Positions 12,116-22,867 of a stretch of 64,000 nucleotides of DNA are shown one piece after another. Origin of the DNA: Saururus chinensis (Eukaryota; Streptophyta; Magnoliopsida; Piperales; Saururaceae); contig CP141140.1 in the NCBI GenBank assembly GCA_035235625.1, positions 40,481,351 to 40,545,350 on the forward strand, given 5' to 3'. The number at the start of each line of letters is the position of its first letter. Positions within the stretch are counted from its first letter, which is position 1. Both the position numbers and the translations under genes were made by a program. Below the pieces are notes generated by a model. That model saw only the letters and a list, made by a program, of their open reading frames with translations, was not told the DNA's origin and did no database searches.

Positions 12116-12540
12116 CTATAACAAAAAAATTTGCACAACAAGGTCATATCTCGTAGTATTCATCTTCACTAAATAATCTAACCACGGGCAATTTGGTGAT
12201 CTACTAGGTTGATTAAACTATCATTTTTGTCATCACACAAAATTTTAGCTTGCAAAATTTCATATTTTTCATGTTCCATGGCACAAAATTCAAATCTAAG
12301 CAACTTTAACTCTTGAAAAACATGATTGTTTCTAACAACAACAATATTTCAAACAAAGAGAAACAAGCCAAGTATATTTTTTAATTTCATAGCAATGAAA
12401 ACAAAATCCAACAAAAAAATATCAAAATGCCCTTAGCTACCACTTATTAGTTTGTGAAAGGGAAGCATGACACACAAACCAAGGTAAAAATATTCTCTAG
12501 CTTGCAAGTAAGTTACAAGATATATTTTCCCGTTTGTAAA

Positions 12541-13105
12541 CTAAAATCAAAACTCATATTTTAATAAGCTAAAGCACCAATTCTTATGCATTATTATGAA
12601 ATCATGTAAATCAATCACAATAATCAAAACACAAGAAATGTTTTGTGGAAACTCAACATGGGAAAAACCTTGAGACACCGGTCCATACCAAATATGTGTT
12701 AAGTAAATTGAGAAACAGAGTTACTGATTAACAAAGATAAAAACCCTTCTTTTTCTTTACTCAACTTGCTCTTCATGACAAGTTGCTTTAGCATGAATCT
12801 CCTTTGCCTTTTATATTCTCAACAACTGTCTTCATCAAACACTTTGTCCCATCAAATGTTTAGTGCTCTCCACTTAACTCACATCACTCTTTTGATTATT
12901 GTTGATATGAACATGGATAAGGAGGCGGATTTTCTCTAAAATTCATCAGAGAAATTTCACCCATTTTCTCTACGATTTCCAAGCTTTCCTCTCTCTCTCT
13001 CCAATGTTCTAGACCTATTTTATATCTCCCTAAGTTAACTAAGAAAGTCTAACATAAATAGGAATCTAAATCAAAACGGAATAGCCTATTTTAGGTGACT
13101 ACATT
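12541..13105 (-). mobile_element. Copia LTR remnant (reverse), cut by the LARD insertion
   Basis: Read on the reverse strand, this has a TATA-like gatataaaatagg (about 13020-13034), a pyrimidine/purine-rich leader, and the U5-like caaggtttttcccatgttga. It ends abruptly where the LARD begins at 13106. Its missing part may continue at 21229, where aatcgcggaaataa (about 21777) resembles reverse-strand copia LTR sequence. No coding region is seen between 12116 and 12540. Confidence 0.4.
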
Positions 13106-15384
13106 CATTACACCCCGTGTTTCAATTACACTTAACCTCAGAGGGTTAGGGGTAATTATATAATTTTAGTTAACTTTTTAAAGGTTTTATGAGTTGAAAT
13201 TCTAACATTTGGTTAGAGCTCGAAGTATCGAGCACAACACATCCAACAACACACAAAACAGAAGTCGGGAACGAAAGTTATGACCTCAGGAAGCATGCCA
13301 CATGGGCGGGACCCACATTAAAAGTGTGAGATAACCTACCCATGTTGGGTCTAGTTTTGAAAGGCTCTTTAATACGAGTCCATCAGTACCAAGATCGTGC
13401 AATTCCGACTTCGGAATAAAAAGTTATCACATTTTGAAGTTAGAATTGTATTTGAATGAAATATTATTGAAATAATAAAAAACAGAAAAATAGCTGGCGT
13501 CACTGCTAATGCCAGCGGCTGAAGCCAAGCTGCGCCATGCAGACTGGCATGTGCATGATGCGTGGATGAACGTGTGGGCCCATGAAAACGCACGTGACTC
13601 GTGAACGAACGCATGGCAACGCTGCATGGTTCACACGCGTCGCACAACCACGCGCACCATGCACACGCACAGTGCGGCAGTGCTGCATTTTTGGCCTGTA
13701 GTGGCCTGACATATGTCACGCGCACAAGCATGCGCACATCGTCGGCTCGCAAGCTTCTTCTATAAATTAAAAGTTCGGTTCATTCTTTCAGAGGTGTTTC
13801 TAGAGTCATTCTACATCCGTTTTCTTCCATTCAAAAAGTGTTCTTAACTAATTCAAGGGTGTTATACGCAATGGAGTGTCCATTCTTCGAGTTAGCAACA
13901 CTGTATAAGAAAAACATATAGGGGCAAGGGGAGGTTCTGTCTACTGCGTACAAGCGCAGAAAAGGTAAAATATTTCTGGGTGAGGGGAGACTCCCATGTT
14001 TTCTCATTTCTTTCCCATGTTCAAAAACTTCTGTTCTTCATTTCTTACTCATTTTAAGTCTGATTCGAGTCGTTCAAGAGGCATTCCTAGTTAACTCAAG
14101 GGTGATCAACGCAATGGAAGCGTCCATTCCTTGAGTTAGCAATGCTATATTGGGGAAACATCCTGGGGGCAAGAAGAGGTTCTGCCCGCCGCCTACGGGC
14201 ACAGGAAGGGAAAAGTGTCTCCGGGTAAGAGGAGGTTCTGCCTGTCGCCTACAGGCACGGGAAGGGTAATGTGTCTCCGGGTAAGGGGAGGTTCTGCTTA
14301 TCGCCTATGGGTGCGGTAAAGTGTCTCCAGGTAGGGGGAGGTTCTGTCTGCCACCTACGGGCGCAGTGAGGGTAAAGTGTCTCCGGGTAAGTGAAGGTTC
14401 TCCCTGCTGCCTACTGGCGCGAGAAGGAAAAAATATTCCCGGGTTAAGGGGAAGTTCTGTCCGTAGCTTACGAGCACGGAAAGAGAAAGTATTCCGGAGT
14501 TAGAGGAGGTTCTGCCCACAATCTTCAGACTTAAAAGGAAAGACGCTCTGAGGAAATGAACAACTTCGAATGTCGTCACTTCTGAAACTACAAGGGAGTA
14601 TGCTTTTTTGTTCTTCTAATTTAATATAAGTTATGTGCATGCATATCTTAATTAGTAATATACTAATTAAGATATATACTTTGTTATGGTATGATATATG
14701 CTTATATGTTTCTATTCGATCTACTTTGTTATATTCTGTGGTGATCCAAATTACACTAAAATGCTCTATTGTGATCTGATATACTCCGATCTGATACGAT
14801 GTGATCAGTATGGTTGGATGAAATCTGATATTACCTAATAGGATCTGATATGATCCAACATGCTTTGTTGTGTGTTCTGCTCCGCTCTATGATAGATTGG
14901 AATGTGTGGTTTTGCTCACCTACGTGAGATATGTATTTCACTACTTTGTTGACTTTCTTTGACTCTGATGACTTATAAGATTTCCGTTTGATTCTGAATT
15001 AATTATACGGTTATAAAGTATACATATTTTATCATATATGATTTTCTGATGTCTGATGAATGTAGTAGCTGTTAGCAGAACTACGTTTGAATCCGATCGT
15101 ATTGGAATAACGTTAGAGATGGTATCCAATACGTACGCAGGCAACCAACAAAACGATAATGTTGGCCCAATCCAAATTAGTTATAAAATTAGGTTTGTTC
15201 TTATCTACGCACAAAGGAACGTTAAAGCTCCACAGTGCATGGATGAACATTATAACTCTCGCACTCAAAGTCTACAGCCCCTGGTCTGTCAGTTTTAATT
15301 ATTCTACTTAATTTAATACACTCTGATTCTGTCTTCCGAACTAACGCCCAGTCCAAGTCGGGTTTTCCGGGTTGGGGTATTTCA
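13106..15384 (+). repeat. 5' LTR of the LARD
   Basis: About 2.28 kb. The start has drifted from TG to ca before ttacaccccg; the end ttca aligns with ttaca of the 3' copy. A TATA-like tctataaatta lies at about 13759. Downstream is a family-specific minisatellite (14160-14540). Reading frames inside (for example 13369-13752 reverse) are not conserved with the 3' copy and are taken as chance. Confidence 0.85.
14160..14545 (+). repeat. 55-60-bp minisatellite in 5' LTR, about 7 units
   Basis: The consensus unit is roughly gtgtctccgggtaaggggaggttctgcccgccgcctacgggcgcgggaag, repeated about seven times; a related unit lies at about 13925. Most units contain an inverted repeat GCCCG...CGGGC with an eight-base loop, so a transcript could form a row of hairpins. 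Units differ by substitutions, many at CpG sites. Confidence 0.85.
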
Positions 15385-15387
15385 AAA

Positions 15388-15399
15388 TGGTATCGGAGC
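15388..15399 (+). promoter_or_regulatory. Primer binding site (initiator Met tRNA type)
   Basis: TGGTATCGGAGC lies three bases after the 5' LTR. It differs by one base from TGGTATCAGAGC, the usual plant retroelement site complementary to the 3' end of initiator Met tRNA. It fixes element orientation and the LTR end. Confidence 0.85.
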
Positions 15400-17454
15400 A
15401 CTGCTCTATCTGTGAGAGAAAAATATTTGAACTTATATTTTGATTTGTTTCAAATGCTAATTTTTAAATTGGATTTTCTTTGTTACAAGTGTGTTATCAG
15501 ATTTAATATAATGATCCATTGTCATTTTTGTCATTTTGTACATGTGTCATCGGCTTTACGAATTTGAATGTGTTGTTCTGCAATTTTGCATTCAACATTA
15601 ATATCACCTCTGCTTAAGTTTTTACTGTTCCGCATGTGTCAATTGCATGTGTGATATCAGAATCAAGGAAATTCCCAATTGTAAACTTCCATTCCCTATG
15701 ATTAATAGCAGATTTAATGCGTACTCCAATTTTGAATTTTGTTTTGTACATGTCATATCAAATTTAATGCCGACTCTAATTTTTTAATTTTATGTTCCAC
15801 GTGTTATATCGGATTAAAGGAAAATTCCAATTGTGAACCCTTCACTCTTTACATATCATATTTGATTTGAGAATTTCAATTTTGAACTTCCACGTATTGT
15901 ATCAGTTTCAAGCTGAATTCCGATTATAAGTTTCCTGTACTTCAATGTTGCATTCGATTTAATACAAACTACAATTTCACGACTTCCTATATTTTAAAAA
16001 TTATGTCTTGCATCCTTTGTAAGAAATTGATACTAACATTGATTTTATGAATTGGGATTTCAAATAAGAAATTATTTGAATGTCTGAAATTGTTACATAA
16101 GGATTTGATACGACAATCCAATTTCTATATTTATACTCCTGAATCGAAAATGATTTAAAACTATTACTACAAATAAACCTTATAGGGTTTTGATTCGTAA
16201 TTTTGTTTTATGAGTGTGACATTGAAATTGCTCTTAACTTTAATATTTGTAAATTTTGATTTGTTTAATTCTAAGGAATTTAAAATTTTGTTCAACTTGC
16301 GTTGTATTGGATAGATATTATGAAATTAGCATTTGAACCATTATTATTTAGAATCTTGATTTGATACACATTTCAATTTTTGATAAGAATTAATTTACAA
16401 TTATATTTCAACTATGATATGGGATTTTGAATTTTTTTTGTAATTGTGTTGTATTGGATTTATATAATCTCCAATTTGATGACTTTTGCATTGGAATTGT
16501 TATTATTTCGAATTACTATTCCAAATCTCAGTCTAATACGAACTCCGATTTTTGAATTAGCTTGATATTTTGTTTTAACTATGATCTAAGATTTAATACG
16601 AATTCTAGGTTTGTACTTTTTGTTCAGTCTATATGACATCAGATTTACTACAAATTACGATGTTATGAATTTCACATTTGAATAGTTATTAATTAAAATT
16701 ACTTTTCTGAATATCAGTTCGATACAGATGCCGATTTTCGATAGAAATAATTTGACATTTGGTTTCAATTGTGCTACTTAAATTAATATGAATTTCGATA
16801 TTTGAACTTTCTGTTTGATATCTATATATCCAATTAAATATAATATGAACATTGATCTTATGAATTCTACAATTTAATTGAACGTGATTTTTCGAATGTG
16901 ATTTAATAAGAATCTTTTGTTATATTGAAATTGATGAGAATTATGTTGCATGTGTTACATCAAATTTTTGATGGACTCTGATGTTATGAAATCTAGATTA
17001 TATTCAAGAATGATTTGCCTTGTTTGAACATTGAATTCCTCTTTTGAATCACTCAGAAATATTTGTTCTGAATGTGCTACATGATTCTTTTAGTAACTTA
17101 AATTTCAAAGTATGTCAAATTTACGATAGTAGAATTACCATGGAGAATTCATCAAATGCCTGTGATATAGAAATGGGAGTTAGTGGATAACTCCATTGCT
17201 AATTCTGCTAGTGTAGTAAGACAATTTTCAACTTCAAGATTGGTTTGACATTTTATTCTGAGTATGATGTGAACTGGGAAAAAGTTTGTTTTTTGTCAGA
17301 TGCTTTGATTTTTTATGAAAGGCCTCTATGAAAAGAGTCTCAATGATTTTTGATATATTTTTTGTCCGATCTTTTAAATTCCAAATGATTCTGATAAATG
17401 ATTTTGAGTAACAACTACTTCTGATAAAAATTTCTGCTCTTATGCATATACTGA

Positions 17455-17620
17455 TATGCGAGTGCTTGCACTCTCTGGAAACCCAACGAGAAAAATCGGT
17501 TCTGGTGCGCACATGGGTGTAGAGCATCATGGGAAAGCTCCTCACTTTCTGAGCCTCTCGATACCCCATGAGTGTAGAGGGGAATGCCTTTTGGTATCAC
17601 GGCTCTGGTTTTCTCGTCAC
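17455..17620 (+). repeat. 150-bp repeat in LARD interior, copy 1
   Basis: It shares with 17895-18050 the blocks ggttctggtgc, gagcatcatgggaaagct, ctgagcctct, taccccatgagt and ggtatcacggctc. Copy 1 is the more GC-rich. Confidence 0.8.
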
Positions 17621-17894
17621 TCAGACGAACTAATAATTTGTACATGTGTTTCTGCATCAAATTGTTTCTGAATATTTTCTGATAAACAATTTTTTGACAA
17701 TGATTATAATCAATATTTTTTACTTGGCATTATTTTAGATTTTAACTCAGCCTACAATGTAGGGGGTTTTAAATTCTAAATTTATGCTTATTGTCCATGT
17801 TTTTAAGAAAATTATCATATCTTCAAAATAAGTTACATATGTTGCATTATATTTTGCATATGTGCACTTTCTGGATAGTTCTAGGGTAAAACCA

Positions 17895-18050
17895 AAAAGT
17901 ATCAGTGCACTCTTTATCTGGATACCCACCGAAAAATTGGTTCTGGTGCACACATATAAGTATGGAGCATCATGGGAAAGCTTATGTCCTTCTGAGCCTC
18001 TTGCTACCCCATGAGTATCAAGGGGACCACTGTTTGGTATCACGGCTCCG
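17895..18050 (+). repeat. 150-bp repeat in LARD interior, copy 2
   Basis: Second direct copy, about 440 bp after the first, visibly diverged. The conserved blocks are much better kept than the surrounding AT-rich sequence. No frame is kept in common. Confidence 0.8.
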
Positions 18051-18415
18051 TTTTATCCGATCTGTCTTATCTATTTGTCTATTTTATTTGTTCTATCTTA
18101 TTTATCTGATTTGTTTACTTAGTTTGTTTTGTCTGGTATGTCCGTTCCATCTAAATTATATGACTTGTCTATTCTGTTTCTGTCTGATCTATGTGATGTG
18201 TCTAATCTGTCTAGTTATCTTATCTGTTCGTTATGTTTGATTTGTTTATTCTCTCCAATCTGTCTAATCCGTCAAATCTATCTGTTCTATCTGTTATGTC
18301 GGATGTCTCTGATATATCTGTTATGCCAATTCAGTCTAATCTGTATGATCTGTACGATCTATCTATTCTATCAGTACTAATCATTCTCTCTGATCTGTTT
18401 GTTCTTTTCTGATTC
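18050..18415 (+). repeat. (tctgatctgtt)-like pyrimidine-rich simple sequence
   Basis: A long run of irregular tctgat, tctgtc and tctatt units continues for about 360 bp. Frames through it encode only Leu/Ser/Tyr/Cys-rich low-complexity peptides. Confidence 0.8.
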
Positions 18416-19093
18416 TAAAAAATTATCTGACTTTGAAAATAATATTCAAATTCTATTATCCGATCTCAATCATCAGATTTTGATTGTGCAAATTATTGGG
18501 TGATTTAACTTCGATAAATTCTAGATTGATCTGTCAATTATAATTTGATTTGCTCTATTTTTGAAAAACAACTTTATAAGTCCATTATAATATGAGTTAT
18601 CTGCATTTCAGTAAAATTTTGTTCCGATCATAAATTATCGGATTGTGTTTTTGGAAGGGTTTTTTTGGAATTATGTCTATAACGTTCATTAATCCTATTT
18701 TGCTACATTGTGACTCCAGATACTTACCTATATGCTGTAAAAATCATAATCAAATTTGTGTTTTAAGTGTTCTATCCGAATATAACCTATCAGATCTTAA
18801 TTGTGAAGGTTCCATCCGATCTTAAAATATCAAATTCTGTTTATGAATTTGAAACCAAAAGTTTTTCTCAGATTTTGTTTACAAGTATTTAGTCCAATTA
18901 AAAGCATGAATTGTTTGTGACATCTAGGGGCGTTTAAACGCCAAATTATGTATTTGATCCGAATTGTTCTTAATGTTGTGTCCAATTAAAAATCAATCGG
19001 ATTCACGTCTGCTATCCGACTAGCGGTCGACATTTCTTGTCAATTTTGTGTTTTGACAAAGATTTTTAGGAGAATTGCGAGGACACAATTCGT

Positions 19094-19108
19094 TTAAGGG
19101 GGGAAGAA
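19094..19108 (+). promoter_or_regulatory. Polypurine tract of the LARD
   Basis: The run ttaaggggggaagaa sits directly before the 3' LTR, where plus-strand DNA synthesis is primed in LTR elements. Position and purity support the 3' LTR start at 19109. Confidence 0.85.
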
Positions 19109-21228
19109 TATTACACCCCGTGTTCCGATTACACTTAACCTCAAAGGGTTAGGGGTAGTTATATAATTTTAGTTAACTTTTTAAAGGTTTTACGAGTTGA
19201 AATTCTCATATTTGGTTAGAGCTCGAAGTAACGAGCACAACACATCCAAGAACACTCAAAGTAGAGGTCGGGAACGAAAGTTACAACCTCGGGAAGCATG
19301 CCACATGGGCAAGACCCACTTTAAAAGTATGAGATAACCTAACCATGAGGGGTCTATTTTTTAAGGGCTCGTCGATATGAGTCCATCGGTACTAAGATCG
19401 TGCAATTCCGACTTCGGGATAAAAAGTTATCGCATTTTGAAGTTAGAATTGTATTTGAATGAAATATTATTAAAATAATAAAAAATGGACAAGATAGCTG
19501 GTGTCACTGCTGACGCCAGCAGCTGAAGCCAAGCCGAGCCATGGCGTAAGCCGTGGGATGGCGCGCAGATGAACAAATGGCTCCGCCGCGCTGTTCACAC
19601 GTGCACATAGTGTGGCGGTGCCGCATTTTTGGCCTGTAGTGGCCTGACACGTGTCGTGCGCACAAGCGCATGCACGTCGTCGGCTTGCAAGCTTCTATAA
19701 ATTGAAAGTTCGGTTCATTCTTCCGGAGGAGTTTTTGGAGTCATTCTATGTCCATTTTCTTTTGTTCAAAAAACGTTCTTAACTAATTCAAGGGTGTTCT
19801 ATGCAATGGAGGTACTGGGGCAAGAGGAGGTTATGTCCGCTGCTTACATATGCAAAAAAGATAAAGTATCTCCGGGTGAGGGGAGGCTCTCCCACGTTTT
19901 CTCATTTTGTTCCCACATTCAGAAACTTCTGTTCTTCCTTTCTTACTCATTTTAAGTCTGATTCGAGTCGTTCAAGAGGCATTCCTAGTTAATTCGAGGG
20001 TGATCAATGCAATGGAAGCGCCCATTCCTTGAGTTGACAATGCTATATAGGGGAAACATCTCGGGGGCAAGAAGAGGTTATGCCTGCCGCCTACGGGCAT
20101 GGGAAGGGAAAAGTGTCTCGAGGTATGGGGAGGTTCTGCCCGTCTCCTACGGGCGCAGTAAAGTGTCTCCAGGTAAGGGGAGGTTCTGTCTGCCACCTAC
20201 GGGCGCGGTGAGGGTAAAGTGTCTCCGGGTAAGGGGAGGTTCTGCCCGCCGCCTACGGGCGCGAGAAGGGAAAAGTGTTCCTGAGTTAAGGGGAGGTTTT
20301 GTCAATAGCTTAGAGGCACGGAAAGAGGAAGTATTCCGGAGTTAAAGAAGGTTCTGCTAACAATCTTCAGACCTAAAAGGAAAGATGCTCTGAGGAAATG
20401 AGCAACTTCGAACGTCGTCACTTCTAAAACTGCAGGGGAGTACACTTTTCTGATCTTCTAATTTAATATAAGTTATATGCATGCATATCTTAATTAGTAA
20501 TATACTAATTAAGATATATACTTTGTTATGGTATGACATATGCTTATATGTTTCTATTCGATGTACTTTGATATATTTTGTGGTGATCCGAATTACACTA
20601 AAATGCTCTATTGTGATCTAATATACTCCGATCTGATCTGATGTGATCAGTATGGTCGGATGAAATCTGATATTTTCTAATAGGATCTGATATGATCCAA
20701 CATGCTCTGTTGTGTGTTCTGCTCCGCTCTATGATAGATTGGAAAGTGTGGTTTTGCTCACCTACGTGAGATGTGTATTTCACTGCTTTATTGACTTCCG
20801 TTTGACTTCAATGATTTATAAGATTTTTGTCTGATTCCAAATTGATTATTCATATATAAAGTATACGCATTTTTTTGTATATAATTTTTTTATGTCTGAT
20901 GAATGTAGTAGCCATTAGGGAGAACTACGTTCGGATCCGATCATATGGGATTAACGTCAGAGATGGTATCCAATATGTATGTAGGCAACCAACAGAACGA
21001 TAATGTTGGCCCAATCCAAATTAGTTATAAAATTAAGTTTCTTCTTATCTATGCACAACAGAACGTTAAAGCTCCGTTGTGCATGGATGAACGTTATGAC
21101 TCTTGCACTTAGAGTTTGTAGACCCTAGTCAGTCAGTTTTAATTTTTTTGCTTAATTTAAAACACTCTAATTCTGTCTTCCGAACTAACCCCTGGTCCGG
21201 GTCCGGTTTTTCGGGTCGAGGCGTTACA
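19109..21228 (+). repeat. 3' LTR of the LARD
   Basis: About 2.12 kb, starting ta-ttacaccccg and ending gcgttaca. It is colinear with the 5' LTR apart from many substitutions and indels, including fewer minisatellite units, so the insertion is not recent. The end is better preserved than in the 5' copy. Confidence 0.85.
20060..20395 (+). repeat. 55-60-bp minisatellite in 3' LTR, about 6 units
   Basis: Same unit as at 14160-14545, with gaggttctgcccg...cctacgggcgc hairpin arms, but about one unit fewer. A related single unit lies near 19815. Confidence 0.85.
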
Positions 21229-22569
21229 ACACTTAATATCGATCATTCCACAATGCAATTTATTGTGCCATGTTCTATTTGAACATAGTTTCTCTATCAA
21301 TCAATCCCTATATCAAAATGCTAGATCAATGAAGATAGAAGAGTCTATTTAGAGATGTCCGATCGATTCTTTCTCGAAGAGATCATTCATTTAGGTTATT
21401 TGACTCCATTTGATCGAAGTGCGATCAATCAATTCAGACATTGATCGATGGTTTGACCTATTATAATCACTCAATCTGCATACCAATCAATCTTTCCACT
21501 AGGCGATTGTTTAGTTAAGATATTGAAGTACCTTCCGAACAACATTCAAGGATGATTGATTGTTCAATCACTACTAATTGTTTGCTTTTGAACAAACACA
21601 ATTTTAGTTCAAAATGTCTATAACACTCTAAAATAAAGTTCCTATAACCCCAATGTGTGTGAATGTAATGTGTATGTATGTTTTTACATATGGAAACATT
21701 GAATGAGTATGATTCTCTACTTCATCTTCAACAGTATTTTTGATTCAAAATTTACACACATATGATATTATTTTAATCGCGGAAATAAGTAAATACAATA
21801 CAAATGTGCATATGTTCTTACATACAAAAAAATGATAAATCAGTGCAAAATGTGAAGGACAAAATGATCGATCATATGTTGATTCAGCCCTATGCAAATT
21901 GAAGCTAGGAGTTGTTGATCGATTTAAGAATTGTGCACATATGAAACAATGATTGATCGATCACTTTTTAAAATGATCGATCGTTTCAAGAACAGTTTAC
22001 CTAAATTAATACTTTCTGATTTCTGTTTCATTCCTTATTAAAGTACAAGTCCTAAACACACTTAATAAACTATATAAGGGTTATGAAATCATGAAATTAA
22101 AGAGATAAAAACCTAGAAGTGAAAAGGGAAAAAAGTGTTTACATCTTTATTTATTATTTTTTAAAGAAGAATTCACTTGAGCTTTGTATTTTAAATCTAT
22201 AGTGAATTGAAGATGACAGTCCATAACTGAAGGAGCTGATACATAGAGTATCGAGAGAGGAGTTGTAACATGTCTTTAATGGAAGATTGAAGATTTTTAC
22301 ATGGCCAAAGTCAAGTTAACAAGACAAGATTGTTGAAGTCCACAACCAGACAAAGACAAGGCAGGGGTGCAAAAGTTTCACGTGTTGAAGAAGACTAAAA
22401 GGCAAACAACAATGATCTAAACATGTAAAGTATGAGTTTTGGTGCATTGATTTTGTTCCCTAAGAATTGCCATGGTTTTAGAACTCTTAATTCTTACTTT
22501 TTGGAAGTAATAGTTTTAAGAGAAATCTAGTGATCCGCTGGGTTGATTAACGGATATTAAACTCTCAAT
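21229..22569 (+). mobile_element. Copia LTR sequence upstream of a SIRE-like gag
   Basis: There is no gene. The first 600 bp probably belong to the reverse LTR cut by the LARD. From about 21840 a forward LTR-like unit has atgatcgatca motifs, a TATA-like actatataaggg (about 22070) and a U5-like tgccatggttttag (about 22468). A weak match (gtgatccgctgggttgatta, 22530) recurs at about 12195. Exact ends are unclear. Confidence 0.45.
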
Positions 22570-22581
22570 TGGTATTCGAGG
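22570..22581 (+). promoter_or_regulatory. Degenerate primer binding site
   Basis: TGGTATTCGAGG matches TGGTATCAGAGC at 9 of 12 positions and lies about 290 bp before the gag start, after LTR-like sequence. It is a plausible decayed Met-tRNA primer site. Confidence 0.4.
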
Positions 22582-22867
22582 ATAATCAATTGAAGAATTT
22601 GTTTTTGCTTCTTGTTATCATTCAAAATTGCCATGGTTTTGCTTAAGCACCTTGCTTAAATTTCTATAGTTTATTTTCATAGAATAATTTCTTATGCTAG
22701 GCTTAGAAGTTTGTTTTGTGCTCAAGTTTTACTTGTTTTTCTTTTAGAAATGCTTGATTAAAACTTTCTTTTTTGTGTGCTCTAGGTTGGTAGTTGATTC
22801 TCTCAAATCCACCTTTATTTAAGTACTAAATTGTGGTACTTGGGTTAATTTTTGTTAATAGAATTCA

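Larger units (their letters stand above)
15400..19093 (+). other. Non-coding interior of the LARD
   Basis: The interior is AT-rich with short frames only (longest near 111 codons at 17234-17569 reverse and 17905-18240 forward), none resembling retroelement proteins. From 15420 to 17100 it reads as loosely periodic text with recurrent motifs such as aatttcga, gatttaat, tttgaatt and tcagatt. It then holds a duplicated 150-bp block and a pyrimidine-rich simple-sequence tract, listed separately. Confidence 0.75.
13106..21228 (+). mobile_element. 8.1-kb protein-less gypsy LTR element (LARD)
   Basis: Two related LTRs (13106-15384 and 19109-21228) flank a 3.7-kb internal region with a primer binding site directly after the 5' LTR and a polypurine tract directly before the 3' LTR. 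The flanks acatt (13101-13105) and acact (21229-21233) match at 4 of 5 bases, supporting a single insertion event. No gag, protease, RT, RNase H or integrase is recognisable in any frame of the interior, so it would have needed proteins from a relative to move. The LTR end type (ttacaccccg) is one seen in plant chromoviral gypsy elements; lineage is inference. Confidence 0.85.

Noticed and set aside
13369..13752. A reverse 127-codon Ala/His/Cys-rich frame in the LARD 5' LTR.
   Set aside because: The frame is not conserved in the 3' LTR copy (19400-19740).
17905..18380. Leu/Cys/Tyr-rich forward frames resembling membrane segments.
   Set aside because: They lie in the tctgat simple-sequence tract and change phase freely. 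They reflect composition, not a protein.
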